Assembly (NCBI GenBank): GCA_004835665.1 | Contig: RBKR01000001.1 | Span: 1,116,001 to 1,180,000, forward strand | Length of the DNA stretch: 64,000 bases | Reading direction: 5' to 3' | Source of the DNA: Phoma sp. XZ068 | Lineage: Eukaryota > Ascomycota > Dothideomycetes > Pleosporales > Didymellaceae | In this document: piece after piece, positions 42,830-54,634 of the stretch | Numbering within the stretch: the first letter of the stretch is position 1 | Layout: each line of letters starts with the position of its first letter | Program-made: the position numbers and the translations under genes | Notes under the pieces: generated by a model | What the model was told of the DNA's origin: nothing | Seen by the model: the letters and a program-made list of their open reading frames with translations, nothing else | The model's database searches: none

Positions 42830-43949
42830 TTGGACCAAATGATGGCATATTGATACCCTTGGGCCGAGTGCGACACTCAAATAAATGTTGAGCCGGAGTA
42901 GCTTCGGCTTTGATGATTCCCAGCTACGCTTTCCTGGGCCACCGAATAGCAGCAGGATTCGCCGCAAAGCAATGGTCGACTGCCCTGTTGTAAATTTGCG
43001 GGAATGGAACGGCAAAGAGGTCAGCCTTGCTTTCCAAAAAACAGTAGCCTGTAATCAGTTACTGATATGACGTAGACCCCTCAGATTTGAGAGAGTCTGC
43101 AACTCCGTAATTCTGTCACTCATCACTTGACCTCAGTCCCAGACAGGTCACAACTGCAACCAAAACATTCTACTGCAGGAACCCATCGAAGGCAGTAGAT
43201 TAAACAGTCTACCTGCATTGACTTCCATGAGCATGCATTTTGGCCGAGACGACGCGATCGAAGGGTGGGCTTGCCAGGGTTGGGCTGGTGACGATCTGCC
43301 TCGTTAAGGGGGACTTGGAACATCTTGCACCAATTCGGTTCAGCCCTGCCAGTAATGATTTCGAGGCATTATTGTTGTTGCGTTGAGATTGATATTCCAG
43401 CAGAAGATAGATGGACGAGCCGTCGATCCCAATGATATACCTTATGCCCCCTACTGTCGCTCACACACTCACAGCCTCACCATTGTCCAAACACAGCCTG
43501 CAGTGAACTTGCCAGAGAGCCTTCTTCATCTGCAGAGCACAGTCCAGGCTGAGGATGCGTTCCTGCACATTGCTAGACCCTTGTCGAAATGAGTCCGCGG
43601 GAGTCGGCTTGGCTACTCCACGTGCTGCATTCTACACCCTGACTGGACAGCGCAGAGCAACCCGCCAAGTTCGCATTTGGACTCGGTCCTCAGTGGCACA
43701 CCTTGGCCAGGACCACTGCGACGCCTTCTTCAGCTGATACGAAGGACAGACACTTCCACAATGCGCTCTCGTTACTCACGCCGGCGTCGCGGCATTCTTT
43801 CTTGGAGGATGTGTGCCAATCTGCACATGTTATAGTCAGTTGTCCCGATTGGCCGGTATTTCGAACATCATACCACGGCTATCGTGGTGTATAAACTACG
43901 TCTCCGCATTTCTGGGATCGCTGCTACCGTCTGTAGCACATACACTGAT
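42830..43949. other. intergenic, cwc21 to MFS gene
   Basis: No gene supported; frames are short and overlapping. The final 200 nt should be the promoter of the next transporter. Confidence 0.5.
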
Positions 43950-45639
43950 ATGGCCAAATTTCGACCCATCGCGGTCATCCGCGAAACATGGAGAATTTAC
44001 ACCCCCATCGAACGGCGAAACATCGCTATCTACATCGCCGGTCTCATGATGTACAAGTTCGGACTCGAGGCATTCAACGGCTCCGTCATCGCTCTTGCAA
44101 CAAATCGTTACGATGAACTCGAGCACCATAAAGGCACCTCCATCACTTTTCAGCGTGTGGGTATCTTGACCGGGCTCAATCAGGCTTTTCAGTGTATAGG
44201 GTCGATATTGATAGCCCCTTTGATCAAGAGATATCCCACCAAAAATGTCCTTGCTTGCGCTATACTGGTCTTTGCGGTGATGAGCAGCATACTTCTCATC
44301 TTGGATGCAGCGACTGGTGGTAAATTTATGCCGACCGGACACCCCGCGGACGACTTCAGCTACTATGGAAACTACAACACGGATGGCATGATCCCAATCT
44401 GTAAGTAGCTCCGCCAAACCCACGGACCTTCGTAATAATAGCAGAGCGTGTTCCCTATAGTGCAGTCAGCAAGGAACCACATGCTAACACTGTACAGACT
44501 GTGTATGCGGCGTTGTTTACGGCATGGTGGAGCTCATCCGAAGAGTTATCCCTCGAGATCTTGTCGGAGGCAATGTCCAGAAGCTGCGGCGTATGGATGC
44601 GCTCGTTCACATTTTCTACGAGGTTTCTGGCACGGCAGGCGCTTTCTGCACAGCGCTTGCCCTGATCCCGCACTTCGGCAACAACTTCTCCTTCATCATC
44701 ACGCCCATCTTCTTTGCTGCGGCATCGTTTCTCTGGTTTTTCATCCTGGAAGCAAGCCCTCAAATCGAAAGCCACCTGGTCCTCGAAGGTCAGCTCCCAT
44801 ACGTCAAGGCTGTAGGAAGTGGCTTCTATCTTTTTTTCGAATCTATCTGGACCGGCGGCAAGATCATCTTCACACACAGAAAGTTTGTATGGCTGCTCCC
44901 CGGATACGCAGTCGCACTCTACGGTCACCGATACCTCGAAAACGCCATAGCACCTGCAGTCGCTCGCCGATACCTAGGAAACTCAGCTTGGGCGCAGATC
45001 ATGGTTGGTGGCTCAAACTTTGGTGAACTGCTGGGTGCATTGTTCGTCTTCATGTTTACGAACCTTGTGCAAACGCCGATGCCATGGCTGCGTATTGACG
45101 CGTTGGCTCTTCTGATCGTCTGGTATCTGCCATTCTGGCATCCACCGTCTGGCGATGTGGGGCAGGCATGGATCGTTGCAGCCACTTTCCTCCCCATTAG
45201 TTTCGGCTGGGCTGCTGGCGATGTCTCGCTTGCCGCCTACATTCAAGCGTCTCTAGCGCGCATTGAGTCCGACACGAAGAACGTATCGGCGCTCGGCGCA
45301 GTCATGGCTTTCCTCTACAGCTCATACATCGTCACCTACGCTATTGCCTCTGTATGCTTGGGCACGTACATCGATCGAGTGTCTGAAGCCAACAACGATC
45401 AGATCCAGTCTGCCATCCGGAATGTTGCAGGCATACAGTTTACTATCATTGCGGTACTCGTTATGACGAGCACGTTCGTACCCAAGGGTGCATTCGCTTT
45501 TAACCCCAAGATGCTGAGCGAAGAGCCTCTAGATACAGATTTTGAGGATGAAGACTTGGAGTATGTGCCTGGTGGGCACTCCAAGAACAAAGACAGCCAC
45601 GAAAGCCATGACATGGTGAGTAGGGTAAGCACGATGTAG
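43950..45639 (+). CDS. MFS transporter of unknown substrate
   Basis: Two exons, 43950-44400 and 44498-45639, 97-nt intron; 530 residues. It is a hydrophobic polytopic protein of about 12 helices with a short N-terminus (MAKFRPIAVIRETWRIYTPIERRNIAIYIAG). The first half contains LTGLNQAFQCIGSILIAPLIKRYPTKNVLACAI, an MFS motif-A-like loop, and the amphipathic YGMVELIRRVIPRDLVGGNVQKLRRMDALVHIFYEVSGTAGAF, where a conserved R-rich loop precedes helix 5. The second half is regular, ending in an acidic tail (LDTDFEDEDLEYVPGG). The splice joins MIPI to YCVCGVVYGM, with a good branch site (GCTAACAC). It is unlike the DHA1 transporter at 32 kb and I cannot name its substrate. Confidence 0.88.
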
Positions 45640-46602
45640 CGATTATGTTGTACGATTTACTTGATTAGCGACAAGTTTCGATACCCAGATTTGGTACTTT
45701 TTGTTTTTTCCACATAGATTCACAATCCAAAGCCATGAGCTCTGATCAGGACAGCTATCGATGCTGTTATAAGCTATGATCAAGCATTATCAGCCTGGTG
45801 TCTAGCCCTGACTCTCATCTCACACGTGCTAACTTCCATCGAATCCATTGCTTATCACCCCTCGCCACACATGCCATTGTTAACCCCGTATTCGCTCACC
45901 GCCTACACCCGTCGCTCTGCAAAGCAATCTGGGGCTCCGCCCACGGGTTTCGGGAGCTAGGAATGCTACTCCACCCAGGTAACTTCCACTCGATCTCCTG
46001 CCGTCCCTTACCTAGTGGCAACCTTCCCACAATCAGACCAGGCTCATCTGGGAACTTTTACGGTGCTCAACTGGGCTGATCAGCAATCCCATGGCGCTCT
46101 GACGCCGACCCTGTGCGGCGTTACTGAGGCTTGGCGCTACACGTGGGTCTAGGGGTGAATGTGGTTGGCCGGAATAAGCAAACATCGCGGAGCAACCAAC
46201 GCCAAGCATAAGCCTCGACACATGCTCCGGGGGGTATGGGAAAGGGAGGCGGGTGCCACCTTTACTCTCAACGTGTCAGCGAGTTAGATAGATAATGGCG
46301 GAATCGGTATCTCGCAAGCTGTGGGATACATTCATCCGCATCTTCCATCCTTCACTCAAAACAACACAAGAGCTAGTCTAGGTAATCGGCGAATAGAATC
46401 CACCATCAAAGATCTACGCGTCTCTCAACATCGAATTCTTGTCAGGCGAGCTAAACACGTGGGTCGCGTTTTGTCAACTTGAGACCTTGGAAGCCGAACT
46501 TGAACAAAGAGCTGGACAACCGCGATCACACTCCGCCAACTTCAACTGGATCGTGACTGCATCCTTCGTTTTGGGATCAGATGACATAACACTATCACCA
46601 AC
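45640..46602. other. intergenic, MFS gene to bHLH gene
   Basis: 3' region of the transporter and a long upstream region of the bHLH gene. No gene, RNA or repeat recognised. Confidence 0.5.
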
Positions 46603-47587
46603 ATGCAACCCTACCCACCTCAACAATCGGTGGAAACCGACACACACTCACACCGTGGCCCACTAAGCAGAACATGGCCGCAATTATTCAAGAAGAGGAG
46701 GCGATACAGCCCTGTACGAGACAGCGCACGAACACAAGGTCAACCTGTGCAACAGGTCCAACATCAACCGCAACCTGCAAATGTCAACACCCAATCACAG
46801 TTGCAACCGCAACCGCAACCGCAACCACAGTTCCAGGCATCCGTCCCAATCCGGCCAATCAAACACCCATCAATCTCAACGGCAAGCATCAGAAGCCCAA
46901 GCATAGCAGCTGACACCGCGAGTACAATATCAACCATAAGCGAGATATCAACGCAGCCACCACCCCAAACAAAAAGAGTACCCATCGCCCGCCGCGCATC
47001 CTCAATAGCAACAACAGATAGCAATGGTACTTCCTCTCACATCCCTTGCTCGTGTCCTTACTAACAAACCAACAGCAGCTGGTGGCGTGACAACCCCACA
47101 AGCTGACCTACTCGCCTCCAAATCAAACTATGAACTCATTTCTTCCGGCCAGCATCTAGAAATGGGACTGCACTTCAGCACCGCCATGGCCACGGGCGTG
47201 ATGATGAAGCGCGCCACGCACCGCGCAGCCGAGCAGGCGCGGCGCGATCGCATGAAGACCGCCATGGTCGATCTCGCTGAATTCCTGCTCGACGGCGAAG
47301 TGACGTTTGGCAGTGGAACGACGTGTTTCGTGGTGATGCGTGGGGATCCGAATGGTACTAAAGAAGTCGATGGGCAGAGTGTGTTTAGCGAGACGAGTGG
47401 GATGAGTGGATTGTCGGGGATGAGTGAGGGGAGTGTGAAGGGGAAGCCGGGGGAGAAGAGGACGGTTAATAAGGCGAGGTTGATTGAGATGGCGCTGGAG
47501 AAGATGAAGGCCCAGGAGAAGGAGATTGAGCTGTTGAGGAAGGAAGTTGAGGATTTAAGGTGTGGGGATAAGATGGATGAGACGTGA
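46603..47587 (+). CDS. bHLH transcription factor with very long loop
   Basis: Two exons, 46603-47026 and 47076-47587, 49-nt intron; 311 residues. The N-terminus is Gln/Pro/Ser/Thr-rich, with a QP dipeptide run coded by CAACCG repeats. The basic region KRATHRAAEQARRDRMKTAM has His, Glu and Arg at the 5-9-13 positions of class B factors that bind CACGTG-type E-boxes, as in Pho4/NUC-1. Helix 1 is MVDLAEFLL. A loop of about 65 residues follows, rich in Gly/Ser/Met/Glu (SGMSGLSGMSEGS). Helix 2 and a short coiled coil resume at NKARLIEMALEKMKAQEKEIELLRKEVEDL. The resemblance is to the NUC-1/Pho4 group, but orthology is not established. The acceptor AACAGCAG is a tandem site, so one extra Ala is optional. 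Confidence 0.88.
46804..46827 (+). repeat. hexamer microsatellite in bHLH coding region
   Basis: CAACCG three times plus CAACCA, encoding alternating Gln-Pro in the disordered N-terminus. Confidence 0.8.
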
Positions 47588-48060
47588 GAGAGGAAGGCCG
47601 GCAGTGACGGTGTGGTGAGAGTTTCATGGGACATCTAGCGTGCATTTTCAAGATATCCATTCATGTCAGGCGTTTGAGGAATTGAGGGAGGACATCTAGG
47701 GTAGCATTTAAGGTTCTATAAGGGCGGTTAGCCTCCACTCAGATATGGTTCCAAAGGTTCCTACCCCAAGTGCCATCGACTGCAGTGCCAAGTCATAGAC
47801 TGTGAGACATTGATGCGTCTAGATAAGCTCATCTGACGGCCGCTAACCTCACGATCAGCGCTTTGCAGCTCCAGTGGCTTGAACATATTCCGTTCCTGCA
47901 TTATGGACATGCCTTGGCAGCGGACGGGAAGATAATCGACACGAAGCTAACAACCACGCCGCTGAATCCATTGTGGCGTCAATGATGGATCATTTGAATA
48001 TTTTCTATTGGACCGGATCTACTTCCATCACTACAGCGCTGGCGCGTGACGTAACGCACC
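47588..48060. other. convergent intergenic, bHLH / cog1
   Basis: 3' regions of two converging genes. Nothing else recognised. Confidence 0.5.
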
Positions 48061-50552
48061 TTAAGCAAGCAGCGCGAAGAGCAAATACGTCTTCTTCGCG
48101 TATTCGGCTGCATTCTTTTTGACCCTCTGAATAGCGGCATCGTTCAAATCTGCAACGTCCATCTTCTTGATGAGGTCGTCCATGGCCTGTTTGGACTTCG
48201 TGTCATCGCTGAAAAATCGCTGCATATAGAGTGCATCAAATACCAATTGCTTGAACCGCTGCTCCCTGAGATCGTCTTCCTGAGACTTCCCTGTCACGTC
48301 AGCGGCATCGGCCTCGTCGCTCTTTCCTTCAGCATCAGCTTCGGCTGACTCGTCTTGTGGATCAACACTGGTCTCTTGAAGACTTGAAGCTTTGATGGTT
48401 TCGATGTGCTTTTCTAAGACGCATACAACATCTCCAGACATCCGGCTTTTGACAACTCTAACGCCAGCAGGGGCCCAGAGATCGCTGCCTAAGCGTGCCA
48501 TGGCTCGGTTCAGTTCTAGTAGGAACCTGAAAGCATTGGGCGAAGGCTGGCTTGGTAGCGACGGATGTCCCTCCCATAGGACGTGTGTCTGAGATTTCCC
48601 CTTTGTCGAGGAAGCAAGGGACGTTCCAAGAGAAGGTAATGTCAACTGAGCTACATGTGCAGCGAGAACTGTGTGGAGTGGTTCCAAGACGTCTGAGGTG
48701 AATGGCGTTGGAAATGATGAAGACCTATCCTGCAGACGCAGACGTGGTATCCGATCGCCAAAGTCACGTACAGCCCGGAGGACAAACACAGCCTTCCGTA
48801 CAGCACCGTTTTCATTGTCGTCGGTCGCTCTCTTCGCAATCTGGGACAAACTTTTACCCAGGTTCTGCAGAGAATGGCCAATGGCTTCTTGAGTGACATC
48901 CTCCAGTAACCGTGGGTCGTCCGCGCTGAGTAACGTCTGCTTCGAATCGCCTAGATCGTCATCTGACTCATCCTCGATGTCATCTGCGAGATTGTCGTCC
49001 CAGCGTGCTTCTTTCATGCTCTTCACTATGCCCTTGACTTCGAGTACAGAGTCCATCCAGTTGTCGAAAGCGGCGGTCACACTCAAAGTGGCTTGATCCC
49101 GTCCCTGTTGTGTGTTCAGTATGGTTGTCTTGAACGCCTGAGCCCCGTTACTGAGATCGTTGCCATCGGTTGTAGTTTTCCAGAGCGATAAGCCCGGTTC
49201 GTCGTTATCGGCAGGTAATGCATCCAGACCAGCAGTAAGCTCAGTTACTACACCCTGCAGTGCTTGTGTACGTGCTCGCACAATCGCCTCCAGCTTCTCA
49301 TTCATCATGTCACGCAAGTCATCTAGCACATTCGCAGACTTGACTCCCGCCATGCGTGGGCCCGACAGCATCCACGTTTCGATCAACTCCTGTCGCAAAC
49401 TTGCAACCTCTGTCAACCGGTCCTCGTTTTGAAGGGCAGTTTTGACTTCTTTCAGGAAAGCCGCGATTGTATCTTTGGACCATCGGTGCAATATCCTCTC
49501 TGCTTCCTGCCGTTGAAGCTCGTCATGGCGCGGCCACGGGGTATAATTCCGCACCTCGTCGCCGATCCAGCGGTCGTGTACGTCCAAATTCAGCTCATAT
49601 AGGGCACGCACTTCCGGGTCTTGAATCAAAGGATGCGCCTTCAGCTTTGCGAGAGCTTCGGCCAGGCGTCTTGGAAATATGGTTTGGGTGTCTTGGCAAG
49701 TCTGAATGCACAATCGAAGGGCGTTGATACCTCGTTTGGAAAGCTCATCCCCGCCCTTCTTAAGTTCATTCACCATCTTTTCTTTACGCACTTTGTGAAA
49801 GTGCTTCAGGACATCAGATGGCGTAGAGCTTGTTGACAGAGCGTATGCGCACATGCTTTCCACCAAGCCTGTAGCTTCGCCAGTTGTGCTCGCCAGGCGC
49901 CGATCGATCCTTCGTAACAGCTTCCTTCGCGCAGAGAGCAGTTTCTCCCAGAGCTGGTCGACAATTGGTGGCTTGCTCTCTGACTGGCTGAGCGCCTTAT
50001 GTACGAGGCGGGAAATCACAAGGACTTTGGCGATAAGAAGGTGTTGGTCGTCCTTCCTCATGAGTCGTGTCTTGACCGTAGGTGCGTTTCGTAGGACCGA
50101 GAGCTGGGATGCAAATGTATACCGCTCGACATCTGCAGGCCCAAATCAACACTAACGTCCTCCATTTGTGATGTACCAAACACTAACCACTACCTCTTGC
50201 ATGTATTTCCATATTGCGTGCATTCCCAGAGACCTTGTCCAAGACTCTTGAGTTGCAATTCTGGCCGATGCGACCGAGCTTCGTCTCGACCTGTTCCATC
50301 TGGGCCTCCATGTCGATGATCGTCTCAGCAGTGTCGAGGAGGTTACGATAGCTCGTCCTATGCATCTATCAGTTCCAAATTCAATCGGACTGCTATTGAG
50401 TTTCTGTACCCTACGAGCGATCGCAGCTTCTCGCGATTGTCATCGGCCGTGGTGCGGAGCTGCTGTTCGAGCTTCCTCACCGTTGGAATTGGATATTGGA
50501 AGGCATCCTCCCATGACTGGAAGGTCCGAGGGTCTGGCGCCTCGATTGCCAT
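48061..50552 (-). CDS. cog1: Conserved oligomeric Golgi complex subunit 1
   Basis: Tethering-complex subunit for retrograde vesicle traffic within the Golgi. Three exons, 50410-50552, 50194-50357 and 48061-50132; introns of 52 and 61 nt; 792 residues. The N-terminus has the Vps51/COG1 pattern SWEDAFQYPIPTVRKLEQQLR ... LRSLVGTSYRNLLDTAETIIDMEAQMEQVETKLGRIGQNCNSR, a predicted coiled coil where COG subunits assemble. The rest is mostly helical and weakly conserved, with an acidic patch near the middle (DDNLADDIEDESDDDLGD) and another before the C-terminus. The length matches fungal Cog1. The internal frames at 49.4-49.7 kb on the other strand are shadows. Confidence 0.92.
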
Positions 50553-50996
50553 GGCCGGTACTGCTCGTACGGAGGGTTAATGCGAACGACGTACCGCAAC
50601 GTGTACATTGAGGTTCACGATGCTCGGCACTAGCGCGGTTTAGTCATCGTGCATCCACGCGTTGTACGTTCAACGTCAAGTCCTTGTTCATTCATCATGG
50701 TCTGATGTCCATAATAATGGTAATTTCCGTAATTTCTAGTAAGTACGAGAACCCAAGGGAAAAAGGTTCAGCGACACTTCACATCCACCGAAATAGAAGG
50801 TGTTAAATCCCCAAACCTTGAAACCACAACCGATTCCCAAGATAGCCTAAAGGCTCTGGTTCTCTCCGTATAATACATAGTACGCCGTATTTTTAATGCC
50901 CCATTGGTATACCCATGTATGCAGAGCACATCGTTCCGTAGATCTATAACGCCAACACATGCATCATTTCCCCATAGACTCTCATAACAAATCTCA
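50553..50996. other. intergenic, cog1 promoter / mau2 3' end
   Basis: Upstream region of cog1 and 3' region of the cohesin loader gene, both on the minus strand. No gene seen. Confidence 0.5.
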
Positions 50997-53961
50997 TCAC
51001 ACAAGATCGATATCCTCATCATCGTCCTCGCCCTCGGCATCAACATCATCACCCCTCAATGGCGCCGGAAGCTTCACCCTAACTTTTTCATATATCTCTT
51101 CATACTTCTGCTTCTCTGCAACACTGTTATGATGCTCGAACACCTTGATCATGAGACCGCAAGCCACTGCCATCCACAATGGCCTGTTGCTTTGTTTTGC
51201 GTGCTGCCGTACGGCATTCGCAGCTGACGACGACTTGTCCGTGACTGGCTCGATGAAGAAGCGAGCTGTGAAGTAGCAAAGAGCCATAACAACAAACTCG
51301 CGATTATGTGTGCGTTTAAACAGATCATGTGATTTTTGTGTGGCATTATTCATCAAAGTCTTCAGGCGGTTGATGGAAGGGTCGAGGGTCGAGAGTGCAT
51401 TGACAAGTGTGTACGCCATACGGACGTACTGGCTGGGGTGCTCTTCGCAGACTGATCGTAGTTGTGCGAGTAATGTGCCAACATTTTCATGATCTGGGTG
51501 AGCTGGATCTCTTGCGATGAGCAAGCGATTGAATGCTGCAAGGATCCCAAGGTCGGTTGTCAGCGTTGGCGCATGGCCCTTATCAGCTAATGCAAATGCA
51601 TTTGAAGAGTAGGTGGCAAGAGCCGTATCGAAGTGCCCATTAGTCTGATCCATAACTGCCTCCAGATATGACAGTGACTGGGTGTATGGTTGCTGATTGG
51701 AGTACGGTGCAATCGCAACTCGGCGTGTTAGCGAGCTCAGAGCATCTTTGGCTATCGAATGTTCTTCTCGATGGGTTGCGATAAGACCAAGAGTGAACGT
51801 GGCGTGCCAATCTAACAGCTTGCGCCATTGCGTCTCAGCACACGCGACAGAGATTGGCATGTCGTACGGGGATTGTTTGCGCAATGAGTCCCTGGATCGA
51901 GAACGAGCTTCCTGGACCAACTGCAGCGCTTTCTCATGTACACTCTGGTCTAAAGCACAAATGTGGAAACATAATGCCTTGACGTCTTCCCTCGGCAGCC
52001 AGGTGAACGTTAGCTCGTCGCGGCCCTCAGCGTTCTTCCTGAAAATTCCGCCAGTGTCAGTGGTCAGGCTGCCACCGGATGTTCGATCGAGCAGAACGGT
52101 GAAGGTGCCGTCCTCGGTTCCGAGACTGTTATCGTTTTCATCTGCAGTAGCTTGTATCAGGGCTGTTGACTTCGCGTTGTCGGGTGCGCTTTGGTGCACG
52201 CTCACAGCAAGATCAATGACGCTGAAAAGAGTGCCAAACGACCCCTGCCGCTTCGCCGACATCGTTGATTGTAGGCTTCGAGCTTGTGCAATGGCTCGCT
52301 GCGCTTCAGTCAGGCGATCTTGAGCACTGGATCGTAGATGGACCATAGCCTCCAATGCATTGCAAGCAAAAGCTACTGCGGTGTCGCTACGCTTTTCTGC
52401 GTAAGCTCGAATAGCATGCAGTTGTTGGAGTGCAGGTATTGCTTCAACACGGCCGGGGGTCCGAAGCAATAGCGAGACCTTCAGGAATCGAAATGCATAT
52501 ACCCAGGCGATCTGTTGGAATGTCTCAGCTTCCGAGATGTTTTTATCCAAGGCCTTGAACGCTGCTCGGTAGCTGCTCTGGAACTGATAACGAGCCTGAA
52601 GATGCAACATGCTATATCTCAGGTCTTGGAGGCGACAGCGCGCACACAACGAGATTCCCTTTGACAAGATCTCATCGATTTCGGTCGTATTATCCGTTTC
52701 TTCGATTAGCAGGCTTGCATACCTGAGCCGCAGCTTCGCCTCGTCCCGCGGTTGCAAGTTGAATTTCCTTAAAACGGCATCCATACATCCCATCGCAGTT
52801 GACATGAGCTTGTAGTACTGCTGAACGTCACCGTTTCTCTTCTGACGTGCAATGGAGGATCCCATGCCACGCGCGGCGGCGATGTATTCATCCGCTGCTG
52901 ATTGTAGCATGACGGACAGATCGGCCGGAAACGTCTCTTGTGATGGATGGGCATGGGCAGCTTTGGTGGGCGAGGCCAGCTGGTGTGACGGAGGTCGAGG
53001 AATAACAACTTTCGGGTGAGACCTCGGCTGCGAAGATGTTTGCTGCGAAGACGTCTGTTGCGAAGGCGTCTGCTGAGAAGATGTCTGCTGTGTCGGTGTA
53101 ACTTGGATTGGTTTCAACGGCGTATACGACTGGGATGGTGTGCGTTGGGGTGTGACTTGTTCCTGCGGTGTAGGGCGCGGCGGCTGCTGCTGCTGCTCAA
53201 CCTTGACCTGAACCTGGCTATTGGTAGGTATCTGCGGCGGCTGCTGCTGTTGCTGCTGTCGCTGCTGCGGTTGTTGCTGCTGCTGCTGCTGCTGCGGTTG
53301 TTGCCAAGCTTGACTTTGAACTGGTGTGCGAGGAGGTATCTGCTGTGGAGGCATCTGTTGTGAATTTATCTGCTGCGGGGTCATATGCCGTGGAGGCATC
53401 TGTTGTGGTCGGTGCATACTCTCCGAGTGAGATGCTGTTCGCTGTACTGGCTTCGACAAGGGGGGTGTTGGAGCCTGTTGCGCACTTTGCCTGCGATACA
53501 TTTCCTGTGTACCATCCATCTGCGAGATGCCAGCATTGCTTGCGCGTTGTACCGGCACCTGCACTTGTCTTATGTTCGGGCTTGATCTGTGCGGGCTTGA
53601 CATTTGAGGATATGACATGGAGCTCGGCGCTCGCTGAGGAATCATAACCTGTGGTTGTTGGCGAGGTTGCGGTTGTGCAGCTTGTCGGTATTGCGGTTGC
53701 TGTTGCGATGACTGCTGGTACTGTTGTTGCTGCTGTGGCGCATGCTGGTACTGTGGTTGGTGCTGCGGATGGTGCTGTGGGTGTTGCTGGTACTGTGGCT
53801 GTTGTCGCGGCGACTGTTGGTACTGCGGCTGCTGATACGCTCGTTGTTGGTAGTGTTGCTGCGGGGAGTATGTCTGCTGATGCTGCGGCATTGGCACATA
53901 CTGCTGGCTCTGCGGTCGTGGGATGACTACCTGAGGCTGCCTCTGCTGTTGCTGCTGCTGC

Positions 53962-54002
<41 letters not shown>

Positions 54003-54173
54003 CAGGTACCCAGGATGCATCTGCATTTGCGCTGGAGCGTACTGCTGCTGGTATTGCTGCGGGTATTGCGGGGGTTGGCCATATTGCTGGTAGCCATCCG
54101 GTGGACGCGGAGGAGGGTAAGGGTTGTTTGAGCCATTCGGATAGCCGTACTGTTGGTTGTACCGTGGATCCAT
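50997..54173 (-). CDS. mau2: Cohesin loading factor Scc4/Mau2 with Q-rich N-terminus
   Basis: Partner of Scc2/NIPBL that loads cohesin on chromatin. Single exon, 1058 residues. Residues 1 to about 410 are low-complexity Gln/Pro/Tyr/Ser/Thr-rich, with a pure run of 20 Gln. The cohesin-loader TPR-like array begins at about residue 414 (FPADLSVMLQSAADEYIAAARG) and runs to the end: YYKLMSTAMGCMDAVL, LRLRYASLLIEETDN, LCARCRLQDLRYSMLHLQARYQFQS, GMSFSL-like later repeats such as LLDWHATFTLGLIATHREEHSIAKDAL, and ALCYFTARFFIEP. An acidic tail (DVDAEGEDDDEDIDLV) closes it. Yeast Scc4 is much shorter (about 620). The family call is secure from the C-terminal half; the N-terminal extension is typical in kind for filamentous fungi but long. 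Confidence 0.93.
53943..54002 (-). repeat. CAG/CAA microsatellite encoding 20 glutamines
   Basis: Sixty bases of mixed CAG and CAA codons in the N-terminal part of mau2. Mixed codons argue for some selection on the glutamine run and not only recent slippage. Confidence 0.9.
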
Positions 54174-54634
54174 GGTCGCTATATGTGATTTAGTATGGTG
54201 AAATCACCGGGCATCGTGCAGTGTCATGTCATCGTGATTGTTTGTGGAGTTGTGAAGGCAATGTCGAAAGTCGCGACGGTCAAACGGGCAGTCGCGACGG
54301 GTGCGATATGATGCTGATTGGTCCATGAGGCGCGCGTCTATCCAAATTGACGCCAACTGACATCCCTGCAGGAGCCGAGGCATCTCACTTCCAAGCATTA
54401 ACTGCAACATTTTCCTTCTCCCATTTCACAGAATTGTGGTCTTTGACTTTTCCAAGCAGCAACACAGGAGTTTCAGGTTTGGAGACAGCAAAATAGAAAA
54501 GGCTAGGATTTCACCTACTGACCAGCAATTTCGACATAGATCTGGGAGCAACCTGGAAAAACCGGCAACCCAGGGAACCAACTCGATCGATGGAAAATAT
54601 TTGAATATACCGAACAGTTTTAGAATCAGTCGAC
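54174..54634. promoter_or_regulatory. divergent promoter region, mau2 / hydrolase
   Basis: 461 bp between two divergent start codons. It must contain both promoters. No clear TATA or repeat recognised. Confidence 0.45.

Noticed and set aside
36850..47587. Possible secondary-metabolite cluster (Zn2Cys6 factor, MFS transporter and bHLH factor within 11 kb)
   Set aside because: No polyketide synthase, peptide synthetase, terpene cyclase, P450 or tailoring enzyme is present. The genes between are housekeeping (cdc123, cwc21).
53016..54131. Leu- and Val-rich frames opposite the Q-rich region of mau2
   Set aside because: They are the complement of CAG/CAA repeats (poly-Leu/Val shadows), not membrane proteins.
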